A DNA stretch of 14,894 nucleotides from JABFSC01 sp031389045 (GTDB taxonomy: Bacteria; Desulfobacterota; Binatia; Bin18), in assembly GCA_031389045.1 (NCBI GenBank), contig JANMSE010000578.1, positions 1 through 14,894 of the forward strand, written 5' to 3'. Of this stretch, positions 1 to 7,252 are shown piece after piece (the first letter of the stretch is position 1; each line of letters begins with the position of its first letter). Below the pieces are notes generated by a model. It did no database searches and was not told the DNA's origin. It was given only the letters and a program-made list of their open reading frames with translations. A program made the position numbers and the translations under genes.

Positions 1-1369
1 ACCTAGGTTCGATGGCTTGGCGGCTCTGCGTCTCGCGCGCGCGCGGCGCCCGGAGCTTCCGTTTATCTTCGTATCTGGCGCGATCGGCGAGGAACGGGCG
101 ATCGAGAGTCTTCAGCAAGGGGCGACCGATTACGTGCTCAAACAGCGGGTGGCACGACTCGGGCCGGCGGTGCGGCGCGCGTTACGAGAAGCCGAGGACC
201 GGCGGGCGCGCCAGCACGCTGAAGAGACGCTCACGCGGAGCGAAGCGTACTTTCGGGCGCTGAGCCAGAATACCTCTGACCTTATCGCCCTGATTGAGAG
301 CAGTGGCGCGGTCCAGTACATGAGTCCCTCCATGCGACCCCTCCTCGGCTATGAAGACCGAGAGTGCATTGGCAAACCCTGGGACGCGTATGTGCCCGCA
401 GCCGACATCAAGGCGACAACGCGGTTTTTTACCACCCTGTGTCAGTCGTCTGGGGGGCAGCACCGGCTGGAATTTCGCGTGCGCCGGCGAGATGGGGGGC
501 TCCGTGTCGTGGAGGGGGTGTTCTCCAATCTCCTTCACGATCCGGTGCTGCGGGGGGTGGTGATGAATGCGCGTGATGTCACCGAGCGGCGTCTGACCGA
601 AGCGACCTTGCAAGAGACCAACGCACGGCTGGAGAAAACACTGGCGCTGGAGCGGGAGTTGCGGAGTGAATTACACCGACTGTCCGTCGCCCTCCGTCGG
701 GCGCAAGAAACCGAGCGGACCCGGATCGCGCGCGAACTCCATGATGGGATCGCGCAGACGTTGTCTGGCCTTTTATTGCACGTCGATTTCTTGCATTCCA
801 TGCCCAGCGACTCGGCAGTGGTGAAGCCCATGCTCGGCGACATTAAAGAGGCCCTGGCGCAGGCCGTGACTGACATCCGCGAGGTGGTGTGGGCCTTGCG
901 TCCCGCCATTCTTGATGACTTGGGCCTGCTGAAGGCGTTGCAGGGATTGATGACGAACCTCAGGCGGGATTCGGCGATGGAGATTACGCTTGATCTCCCA
1001 GAGGAGATGCCGATGCTTTCGTCCGCGGTCGAGACCGCGCTCTACCGCATCGTGCAAGAGGCGCTGACCAATGCGCTCCACCATGGACAGGCGGCGTGCG
1101 CCACGGTCCGCGTGGCGCTGGACAAGGGGCAGGTGCACTTGACGGTGGCGGATACTGGAAAAGGGTTTGATGCGGTGACGCGGGCATCCCCATCTGTTGT
1201 GCATGCACGCGGCACCGCCGAGAACAAACGGGGAATCGGGGTGTGGAGCATGCGCGCGCGGGCCGAGGAAGTAGGGGGGACGTTTGCGCTCCATTCCACG
1301 CCAGGCCACGGGACCACGGTCCACGTGACGGTTCCCGCGTGCTTTGAGGAGCAAGAGTGGGAGGGATAG
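1..1369 (+). CDS. Soluble sensor histidine kinase (REC-PAS-HisKA_3-HATPase_c), 5' end outside window
   Basis: The frame is open to the left edge and reads PRFDGLAALRLAR, the middle of a receiver domain, so the gene starts upstream; the TTG at 17 is not its start. Order seen: receiver C-terminal half ending in DYVLKQRVARL (to about 160), a PAS domain (about 240-600) with a coiled-coil linker, a HisKA_3 dimerisation helix with phospho-acceptor His in ARELHDGIAQTL (codon 740-742), and an HATPase_c domain with N-box QEALTNALHHG, DTGKGFD and GIGVWSMRARAEEVGG. This is the NarX/UhpB/DegS-type kinase family, which autophosphorylates on His and passes phosphate to NarL-type regulators. No membrane segment is visible, so it is probably cytosolic and senses through PAS or through its own receiver. 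The regulator gene follows 2 bp after the stop and is the obvious partner. The signal is unknown. Confidence 0.93.
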   Translation, partial: PRFDGLAALRLARARRPELPFIFVSGAIGEERAIESLQQGATDYVLKQRVARLGPAVRRALREAEDRRARQHAEETLTRSEAYFRALSQNTSDLIALIESSGAVQYMSPSMRPLLGYEDRECIGKPWDAYVPAADIKATTRFFTTLCQSSGGQHRLEFRVRRRDGGLRVVEGVFSNLLHDPVLRGVVMNARDVTERRLTEATLQETNARLEKTLALERELRSELHRLSVALRRAQETERTRIARELHDGIAQTLSGLLLHVDFLHSMPSDSAVVKPMLGDIKEALAQAVTDIREVVWALRPAILDDLGLLKALQGLMTNLRRDSAMEITLDLPEEMPMLSSAVETALYRIVQEALTNALHHGQAACATVRVALDKGQVHLTVADTGKGFDAVTRASPSVVHARGTAENKRGIGVWSMRARAEEVGGTFALHSTPGHGTTVHVTVPACFEEQEWEG

Positions 1370-1371
1370 TG

Positions 1372-2028
1372 ATGCCGCACACGACCGTCTTACTTGTGGA
1401 CGACCACCCGCTGGTTCGCCAGGGGTGTCGGTACATTCTCGAACAGCATAAGGAGATTACGGTGATTGGCGAAGCCAGCACCGGCGAGGAAGCGGTGGGG
1501 AAAGTGAAGGCGCTCAAGCCCACCGTCGTGCTCATGGATATCAACCTGCCTGGCGTGGGGGGGATCGAATTCACCCGCACCCTCAAATATCAATTTCCGC
1601 GACTCCTCATCATTATCCTCTCGGTGCATACCGACGAGAGCTATGTGTATCGTGCGTTCGAAGCCGGGGCTTCCGCATATATCGTGAAGCAGGGAGGGGC
1701 ACGAGAATTAGAAGAAGCGGTGGCCGCGGTCGTCGCCGGGAAAATCTACCTGAGTGCCTCGGTGTCCCGGCCCGTCGTGGACGGCTACATGAAGCATGCG
1801 CCCCGCCTCACCGAGACGCCGGATACACTACTGACGGCCAAAGAGCGGGAAGTCGTGCAACTGTTAAGTCGCGGACTCAGCAGCAAAGAGATCGCGGAAC
1901 AGTTGAAGTCGAGCCCGCTCACGGTCGATGTGCATCGCAAAAACATTATGAAGAAACTCGCCATCCATAGCGTGCCCGAACTCGTGAAATGGGCGATCCG
2001 TCATAAGTTGGTATCGGTGGACGAATAA
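1372..2028 (+). CDS. NarL/FixJ-family response regulator (REC-LuxR HTH)
   Basis: 218 residues. The receiver domain occupies about 5-120: acidic pair D10/D11, phospho-acceptor D56 in LMDINLPG, S84 at the switch position and K106 in YIVKQGG. A LuxR-type helix-turn-helix covers about 152-215 (LTAKEREVVQLLSRG, SSKEIAEQL, TVDVHRKNIMKKL). It should bind DNA when phosphorylated by the kinase ending 2 bp upstream. I chose ATG 1372 because GGGAGGG (1359-1365) sits 6 bp before it. In-frame GTG at 1357 or 1369 would overlap the kinase and are poorer. The near-overlap with the kinase stop implies translational coupling. Target genes cannot be inferred from the window. Confidence 0.95.
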   Translation: MPHTTVLLVDDHPLVRQGCRYILEQHKEITVIGEASTGEEAVGKVKALKPTVVLMDINLPGVGGIEFTRTLKYQFPRLLIIILSVHTDESYVYRAFEAGASAYIVKQGGARELEEAVAAVVAGKIYLSASVSRPVVDGYMKHAPRLTETPDTLLTAKEREVVQLLSRGLSSKEIAEQLKSSPLTVDVHRKNIMKKLAIHSVPELVKWAIRHKLVSVDE

Positions 2029-2059
2029 AAGGGTTTTTAGCCACCCTCTAAGCTCGTCG

Positions 2060-2115
2060 GAGGGGAAACCCTCGACTCCCCTCGAAGAGAGTCCTTGCGG
2101 GGTATTGCCCTTTTT
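2060..2115. terminator. Hairpins between two convergent genes, possible bidirectional terminator
   Basis: The 96-bp gap between the convergent regulator and hybrid kinase holds GAGGG-GAAA-CCCTC (2060-2073) and, directly after it, GACTC-N10-GAGTC (2074-2093). TTTTT follows only at 2111-2115. On the minus strand a weak AGGGT-N8-ACCCT stem precedes TTTATT near 2030-2047. Neither is a textbook stem plus U-run, so terminator function is inferred mainly from convergence. Confidence 0.35.
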
Positions 2116-2124
2116 CTGGTCCCT

Positions 2125-5100
2125 CTATGGGGCCGGCGTATTTTTTTCGGCGATCGGCCTGAACTCAATGCGGATCACTTCAGAGGGAGAGTGATGGCGC
2201 AACGCGCGTAGCGCCGACTCCTCCTCGTGGCCCTTCTTCCGCGCGAGCGAAGGAATCGGCGGGAGCGCGCGCGCATAAGTTTCGGCGTTGCCAAGCGGAG
2301 TTGTTCGGACCGAAGTGGCGACGGGAGAATGTTCTGTCAGGAAGAGTGGCGTGATCTGCTGACTCAGGTCGCTGAGCTGTTCCCTCCCTATTGCGGTGGG
2401 TGGTGGTGTCGCGGTTCCTTCATCGGCCACGGAGGAAAGGCCCATCCAGCGATCAATCGCGGCTTTGAACACGTCCCGATCAATCGGCTTGACGATATAG
2501 TCATCCATGCCCGCGGCCAGAAACTTCTCGCGGTCTCCCGGTAGGGCTCGTGCCGTGAGTGCGACAATTGGCGTATGAATTCCGAGCCTCTGCTCACGCT
2601 CGCGTAGGTAGGCGGTGGTGGTGAACCCGTTCATCTCTGGCATTTGATAGTCCATGAAAATCAAGGCGTACCGGTGTGTGGCCACCGCTTCGAGGGCATC
2701 TCGTCCAGTCGAAGCCGTGTCAACGTCTTTGTAGCCGAAGTGCGCCAAGAGTCGGACGGCGTGCTTCTGGTTGGTTTCGTTATCTTCCACCAGCAGAATG
2801 CGACTCCCCTTGCTGACCTGGGGGGGAGCAGGAGCCTCTTGAACGAGGAGCGGATCCGCTGTCTTCTCCTTTGTGGGGGTGTGCCATTTCTTCAAGGCGG
2901 CTTCGAGGAGTGCTGACTGGAGCGGTTTGGTGATGAAGTCATCCATCCCGCTCTCCAGGCAACGCTGGCGGTTGCCTTCCCGTGCATCCGCGGTGACGGC
3001 GATGATAGGAGTATGCGTGCCGAACTGACGATCGCGTTCGCGAATATGCCTCGTCGCGGTAAACCCGTCCATGATCGGCATCCAACAGTCCATCAAGACT
3101 GCGGCGTAACGATTTTTTTCGAGCGCGGCCAAGGCCTCTTGGCCGTTATTCGCGACGTCCGCGCGATAGCCGAGTCTTTTTAAGAGGCGGGTGATGACGG
3201 CCACATTGTCCAGATTATCTTCCGCCACTAACACACTGGGGATGTGTTCCGCTTCCGCGAGGGTATGACGGGTCACCAGCCGTGGTTGTTCTTGTGGTGT
3301 TTGCGCCGGTTGCCGCATGAGGGTGAGCAGACAGTTGAAAAGCTGTGACCGGCGCAGCGGTGTGGCCAGATACGCCTGTATCCCAACCTCGCGTGCGCGA
3401 GCGGCGTCGCCACGGTGTCCCACTGACGTGAGGAGGGCGATACGCAGGTCGTCCAAGGCGGGGCGCTGGCGAATGGCTTGGGCTACCTGTAATCCCTCCA
3501 TGGTGGGCAAGTGCCAACCGAGCAGGACAATGTGGAAAGGCCGTTGCGCGGTGATGGCGGCATCCAAGAGCGCGAGGGCCCGCGGGCCGCTCTCGGCACT
3601 CTGTGTGATGATTCCCCAGGAGGCCAGATGATATTCAAGACTGGCGCGGGTCGTGGGATTGTCATCGACAATCAGGACCGACAGCCCTTGTAAGGTGGCC
3701 ACCTCTGGCTCAACGGCACGCGCGTGCTGGGGTCGTTTCTCGAACCGGGCCGTGAACCAGAACGTACTCCCTTTTCCTTGTTCACTCTCCACTCCCATCT
3801 CGCCACCCATCAGGTGTGCTAACTGCTGGCTAATGGCTAACCCCAATCCTGTTCCGCCATACTGACGGGTCATCGATGTATCGACTTGCGAGAAGGACTG
3901 AAAGAGGCAATCCATGCGGTCGGGAGGAATGCCAATGCCCGTGTCACGGACGGCGAATCGTAACAGCGCGTGGGTGTCGGTTTCCTGGGCCACGGAGACG
4001 CGGACGACCACTTCTCCTCGGTCCGTGAATTTCATGGCGTTGCCCATCAGGTTAATGAGAATCTGTCGCAGCCGACCGGGGTCCCCACCCAGCGAGGTCG
4101 GCACCTCATACCCTGTGATGATGGCCAATTCGAGTTGCTTGTCGGCGCACGTTTTCGTGAAGAGGTCCGTCACGCTTTCCAGCGTGGTGTGTAAGTCGAA
4201 GTCGATCAGATCGAGGTCTAACTTGCCCGCCTCGATCTTGGAGAAATCGAGGATTTGATTGATGATGCCCAAGAGGGAGTGGGCGCTGTTCTTGACAGTG
4301 GTGGCAAAGTCCTTTTGATCCTCGGTGAGGACCGTATCGAACAATAAATCCGTCATGCCAATAATGCCGTTCATGGGCGTGCGGATTTCATGGCTGACAT
4401 TGGCGAGGAAGTCGGCTTTCGCCTGTGCCGCGGCTTCCGCTGTTTCTTTGGCCCGTTGTAAGGCGGCTTCGATTTTTTTCCGCGCGCTCACATCGTGCAA
4501 CGTGGCGAGGGCGGCGGGGTGTCCTTCCCATTGGATTTTCGTCACGCGCATCTCGACGATGACGGGTTCGGCGTGCGCGCGTGGAAGCGTAACCTCGCGG
4601 GTTTCACCGGCGGTGATGGAGAAATGCAGTTCGGTATTCAGCACGGTCTCCGCCGGTTGTTGCAACAGCGCTTCCGCGGCGGGATTGACGAACCGCACTT
4701 TCTTGTCGTGGTCGATGACGAGCATGCCATTGGCACTACTCTGGAGCAGGGCGCGGTGATGCGCTTCCGAATCCTTCAACTGTTGGTTGAGTTTGCGGAT
4801 GGCGCGATGCGATTGCTCTTGCTCATGGAGGGCGTGTTCGAGTTCCTGATTTTTTTGGATGGCATTGGCGAACGTCGAGAGCAGTAGATCGGCCATCTGC
4901 GCGGGTTGTGAGGTCAACGTGTAGGGGTTGTTCTCAAACATGACCTGCACGGCCCCATCGGCGCGCGTCTGGGCGCGGAGCGCGTTGTTCGCGAGGGCGG
5001 CCTTGATGCGGGAGCGCAGAAAGGATTCCTCGCACGGTTTGGTGATGAACCCATCCGCCTTGCTTTCTAGTGCGCGAATGACCTCGCGCGAGTCCGTCAG

Positions 5101-5358
5101 GGTAGTCATCAGGATGACCGGGACGGTGTGCAGGTGGGGATCGTCTTTGATGTAGTGACAGAGCTGATAGCCGTCCATTTCTGGCATGATAATATCGCTG
5201 AGCACGAGTGTCGGGCGGTGCTGTCGCAGTGCCGCCAAAGCTTCCCGGCCATTGCTGACGCAGCTTACGCGAAACCCGTGGTGATTCAGCATTTGTTGTA
5301 ATTGCGTTGCTTGGGTCTGACTATCTTCAACGATGAGGATCTCGACTTGACTGTGCAT
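2125..5358 (-). CDS. Hybrid sensor histidine kinase with four receiver domains (REC-PAS-HisKA-HATPase-REC-REC-REC)
   Basis: 1077 residues, no membrane segment. REC1 about 5-120 (D55, K107). Linker/coiled coil about 160-200. PAS about 200-290. HisKA with H323 in NVSHEIRTPMN. HATPase_c about 425-540 (N-box INLMGNAMKFT, G1 DTGIGI 472-477, G2 GGTGLGLAIS 501-510). REC2 about 558-682, REC3 about 707-826 (D757, K811), REC4 about 853-972 (D903, K957), then a tail of about 105 residues without a recognised domain and no Hpt. REC2 has Gly614 where the phospho-acceptor Asp is expected (VLLGWHLPTMEG) and Thr667 in place of the conserved Lys, so it is probably a pseudo-receiver. REC3 and REC4 look intact. 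ATG 5358 has a good AAGGGAG four bases upstream. The product should feed a phosphorelay through an Hpt protein encoded elsewhere. It is transcribed convergently to the NarL-type pair, so it is a separate unit. Confidence 0.95.
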   Translation of the reverse strand: MHSQVEILIVEDSQTQATQLQQMLNHHGFRVSCVSNGREALAALRQHRPTLVLSDIIMPEMDGYQLCHYIKDDPHLHTVPVILMTTLTDSREVIRALESKADGFITKPCEESFLRSRIKAALANNALRAQTRADGAVQVMFENNPYTLTSQPAQMADLLLSTFANAIQKNQELEHALHEQEQSHRAIRKLNQQLKDSEAHHRALLQSSANGMLVIDHDKKVRFVNPAAEALLQQPAETVLNTELHFSITAGETREVTLPRAHAEPVIVEMRVTKIQWEGHPAALATLHDVSARKKIEAALQRAKETAEAAAQAKADFLANVSHEIRTPMNGIIGMTDLLFDTVLTEDQKDFATTVKNSAHSLLGIINQILDFSKIEAGKLDLDLIDFDLHTTLESVTDLFTKTCADKQLELAIITGYEVPTSLGGDPGRLRQILINLMGNAMKFTDRGEVVVRVSVAQETDTHALLRFAVRDTGIGIPPDRMDCLFQSFSQVDTSMTRQYGGTGLGLAISQQLAHLMGGEMGVESEQGKGSTFWFTARFEKRPQHARAVEPEVATLQGLSVLIVDDNPTTRASLEYHLASWGIITQSAESGPRALALLDAAITAQRPFHIVLLGWHLPTMEGLQVAQAIRQRPALDDLRIALLTSVGHRGDAARAREVGIQAYLATPLRRSQLFNCLLTLMRQPAQTPQEQPRLVTRHTLAEAEHIPSVLVAEDNLDNVAVITRLLKRLGYRADVANNGQEALAALEKNRYAAVLMDCWMPIMDGFTATRHIRERDRQFGTHTPIIAVTADAREGNRQRCLESGMDDFITKPLQSALLEAALKKWHTPTKEKTADPLLVQEAPAPPQVSKGSRILLVEDNETNQKHAVRLLAHFGYKDVDTASTGRDALEAVATHRYALIFMDYQMPEMNGFTTTAYLREREQRLGIHTPIVALTARALPGDREKFLAAGMDDYIVKPIDRDVFKAAIDRWMGLSSVADEGTATPPPTAIGREQLSDLSQQITPLFLTEHSPVATSVRTTPLGNAETYARALPPIPSLARKKGHEEESALRALRHHSPSEVIRIEFRPIAEKNTPAP

Positions 5359-5360
5359 TG

Positions 5361-5399
5361 TGTCTCCCTTCCTGACCAGCGCTCAGGGATCCTTCCCTG
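5361..5399 (-). promoter_or_regulatory. Ribosome binding site with competing dyads in the hybrid-kinase leader
   Basis: Read on the minus strand: CAGGGA (5399-5394), AGGA, TCCCTG (5389-5384), a short spacer, then AAGGGAG (5370-5364), which is the Shine-Dalgarno for ATG 5358. CAGGGA and TCCCTG form a perfect 6-bp, 4-base-loop hairpin. The same TCCCT can instead pair with AGGGA of the Shine-Dalgarno (5369-5365). The two pairings exclude each other, so the leader could switch between open and hidden ribosome binding site. The pairing is seen in the sequence; regulation is inference. Confidence 0.3.
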
Positions 5400-5459
5400 C
5401 TATGAAGAACCTCGGTCGTTTGTGGCGAGACTGCACTGTCTACTCTGTGGCTTTTCCTG

Positions 5460-5481
5460 GTGTACCCTGTTGAGGGTAGAC
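5460..5481. promoter_or_regulatory. Inverted repeat upstream of the hybrid kinase, operator-like
   Basis: TACCCT-GTTG-AGGGTA (5463-5478) is a perfect 6-bp dyad. It extends by GT/AC after one G/G mismatch, giving a 22-bp element about 105-125 bp upstream of ATG 5358. It could be a regulator binding site or a leader hairpin. No clear -35/-10 pair was found near it. Confidence 0.25.
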
Positions 5482-5524
5482 GACGGGTCCGTGGGCGATG
5501 GGAGGAGGTGGGGGTGTTTCAGGT

Positions 5525-5543
5525 CCGGGGGGTGAAACCCCGG
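5525..5543 (-). terminator. GC hairpin after the epimerase gene
   Basis: CCGGGG-N7-CCCCGG forms a strong 6-bp stem that begins 17 bases after the epimerase stop on the minus strand. A second overlapping pairing, GGGG..TTTCA with TGAAA..CCCC, spans 5511-5541. No U-run follows, so intrinsic termination is uncertain; it may only stabilise the transcript 3' end. Confidence 0.3.
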
Positions 5544-5560
5544 GCGCGCTCGGGGGCTGT

Positions 5561-6568
5561 TCACACCTGATAATACGCGCAGTACCACTCGACGAAGCGC
5601 GCAATTCCAGTCGCGATTGGAGTCGCCGGGCGAAACCCAACATCGCGCATGAGATCGTCAACGTCGGCATAGGTTTCCCGCACGTCGCCCGGTTGCATCG
5701 GCAACAGGTTTTTCGTTGCGGTCCGTCCTAAACAGCGTTCCAACGTGCCAATAAAATCGAGCAATTCAACGGGTTGGTTGTTGCCGATGTTGTAAATTCG
5801 GTATGACGCCTGACTTGTGCCCGGATCGGGCGTCAGGCTTGACCAGCGGGGATTGGGTTGAGGAATCGTATCCAGGACGCGGACGACGCCTTCGACGATA
5901 TCGTCAATATAGGTAAAGTCGCGGCGCATCTTACCTTCGTTGAAGACCTCGATTGGGTGTCCGGCCAGAATCGCTTGTGTAAACAGAAACAGCGCCATGT
6001 CTGGTCGTCCCCAGGGGCCGTAGACGGTAAAAAAACGTAAACCGGTCGTTGGCAGTCCATACAGATGACTATAGGTGTGCGCCATCAGTTCATTGGCCTT
6101 TTTCGAAGCGGCATACAATGAGACTGGGTGATCCACATTGTCATGAACCGAGAACGGCATCTTGGTATGGGCTCCGTAGACAGAACTACTGGAGGCATAC
6201 ACCAGGTGTTGCACCTCGCCGTGGCGGCACCCTTCAAGAATATGCAGGAACCCGACCAGATTACTCTCGATGTAGGCATGGGGATTGGTGAGTGAATAGC
6301 GAACTCCCGCTTGAGCCGCTAAATGGACAACCCGTTCCGGTGTGTGGTCCGCGAAGAGACAAGTCATGCCATCACGATCGGCGAGGTCGAGCTGGAGAAA
6401 GTGGAACCCTGAGCGATTGGTGAGCTGCGCGAGCCGTGCCTCTTTGAGGCGAACATCGTAATAGGGATTGAGGTTGTCGATACCCACGACCGTGTCACCA
6501 CGGGCCAGTAAGCGCTGAGCAACGTGAAAACCAATAAAACCAGCAACGCCAGTCACGAGGACCTTCAT
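5561..6568 (-). CDS. NAD-dependent sugar-nucleotide epimerase, UDP-glucuronate 4-epimerase type
   Basis: 335 residues, the normal length for the family. Extended SDR fold: NAD-binding TGVAGFIG (6-13), DNLNPYYD (31-38), SSSSVYG (126-132), catalytic Tyr152 and Lys156 in YAASK, and GPWGRPDMAL (185-193), as in UDP-glucuronate 4-epimerases (LpsL/CapI group), which make UDP-galacturonate for surface polysaccharide. Some members act on other UDP-sugars, so the exact substrate is inferred. ATG 6568 has AAGGA six bases upstream. It starts 15 bp after pgsA and is the last gene of the transglycosylase-pgsA-epimerase operon, an envelope-related set. A GC hairpin follows the stop. Confidence 0.9.
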   Translation of the reverse strand: MKVLVTGVAGFIGFHVAQRLLARGDTVVGIDNLNPYYDVRLKEARLAQLTNRSGFHFLQLDLADRDGMTCLFADHTPERVVHLAAQAGVRYSLTNPHAYIESNLVGFLHILEGCRHGEVQHLVYASSSSVYGAHTKMPFSVHDNVDHPVSLYAASKKANELMAHTYSHLYGLPTTGLRFFTVYGPWGRPDMALFLFTQAILAGHPIEVFNEGKMRRDFTYIDDIVEGVVRVLDTIPQPNPRWSSLTPDPGTSQASYRIYNIGNNQPVELLDFIGTLERCLGRTATKNLLPMQPGDVRETYADVDDLMRDVGFRPATPIATGIARFVEWYCAYYQV

Positions 6569-6583
6569 ACCATTTCCTTCGGG

Positions 6584-7201
6584 TCAGTGGGTTGAGCCGC
6601 GTTTGTCCATGCGCTCCGCGGAGCGCGGCTCCTGGAGAGGGGAGGCTACGTGTTTGGCGCTTATTTGACGGAGGATTTTGAGGTGGTAGTCAATGCCGGA
6701 CCATAGAGTTAACCCAAGGGCAATCCATAAAAAATAGATCCCTACCGTATGAAAGGGAATCGTTAGGTACTGGTAGTGAATGAGCAGGCAGTGGATGGCG
6801 ATCATCTGGAAGAGCATTTTGTACTTCCCCAGTTGTTCCGCGGCTAACACAATACCTTCACTGGCGGCAATGGCGCGGAGCCCGGTGACCGCGATTTCTC
6901 GCCCGATGATGACCACGACGATCCACGCGGGCACGCGCGGCGAGCGATCAATGGCCACCAACATGACCAGGGCCGCTGTGACAAGTAGCTTATCGGCCAG
7001 GGGATCGAGAAACTTGCCCAGGGTTGAGATTTGCCCATGTCGGCGGGCCAGGTAGCCGTCAAAGAAATCGGTCAAGCTCGCGATAAAGAAGGTGATCGCT
7101 GCGAGGATGCCATAGAACGGTCCGGGGTCGGTCAACAAATAGATGAGGAGTGGGAGCAACGCGATCCGCAATAAACTGAGGAGATTAGGCGGAGTCGCCA
7201 C
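6584..7201 (-). CDS. pgsA: CDP-diacylglycerol--glycerol-3-phosphate 3-phosphatidyltransferase
   Basis: Makes phosphatidylglycerophosphate from CDP-diacylglycerol and glycerol 3-phosphate in the inner membrane, the committed step to phosphatidylglycerol and cardiolipin. The CDP-alcohol phosphatidyltransferase signature is complete: D45, D48-G49, A52-R53, then G62, D66 and D70 at the family spacing. Several hydrophobic membrane segments flank it. I start at GTG 7201 (ATPPNLLSLLRI), with AGGA eight bases upstream; a longer frame begins at a TTG at 7252, directly against the transglycosylase stop. At 205 residues it carries a charged C-terminal tail beyond ILRQIS, partly encoded by a perfect palindrome. 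Cotranscribed with the transglycosylase (51-bp gap) and the epimerase (15 bp). Confidence 0.93.
   Translation of the reverse strand: MATPPNLLSLLRIALLPLLIYLLTDPGPFYGILAAITFFIASLTDFFDGYLARRHGQISTLGKFLDPLADKLLVTAALVMLVAIDRSPRVPAWIVVVIIGREIAVTGLRAIAASEGIVLAAEQLGKYKMLFQMIAIHCLLIHYQYLTIPFHTVGIYFLWIALGLTLWSGIDYHLKILRQISAKHVASPLQEPRSAERMDKRGSTH
6611..6626. repeat. 16-bp perfect palindrome inside the 3' end of pgsA
   Basis: GCGCTCCGCGGAGCGC is its own reverse complement. It encodes part of the charged PgsA C-terminal extension (RSAERMD) beyond the conserved domain. It resembles the core of a REP-type dispersed palindrome, but only one copy is in the window. Confidence 0.45.
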
Positions 7202-7252
7202 GATGGGGTTCCTGAATAACACACAGTAAGAGTAGATGAGCGGGCGCGGCAA

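Noticed and set aside
17..19. TTG at 17 as start of the first kinase
   Set aside because: Receiver-domain sequence continues in frame to the left edge, so the gene is cut by the window.
773..1586. Long minus-strand frames opposite the kinase and regulator genes (143-200 codons)
   Set aside because: They are antisense to clear domains, overlap each other and show no recognisable motif; typical of GC-rich coding DNA.
7202..7252. Longer pgsA from TTG 7252
   Set aside because: It abuts the transglycosylase stop and adds a non-conserved N-terminus; GTG 7201 has AGGA upstream.
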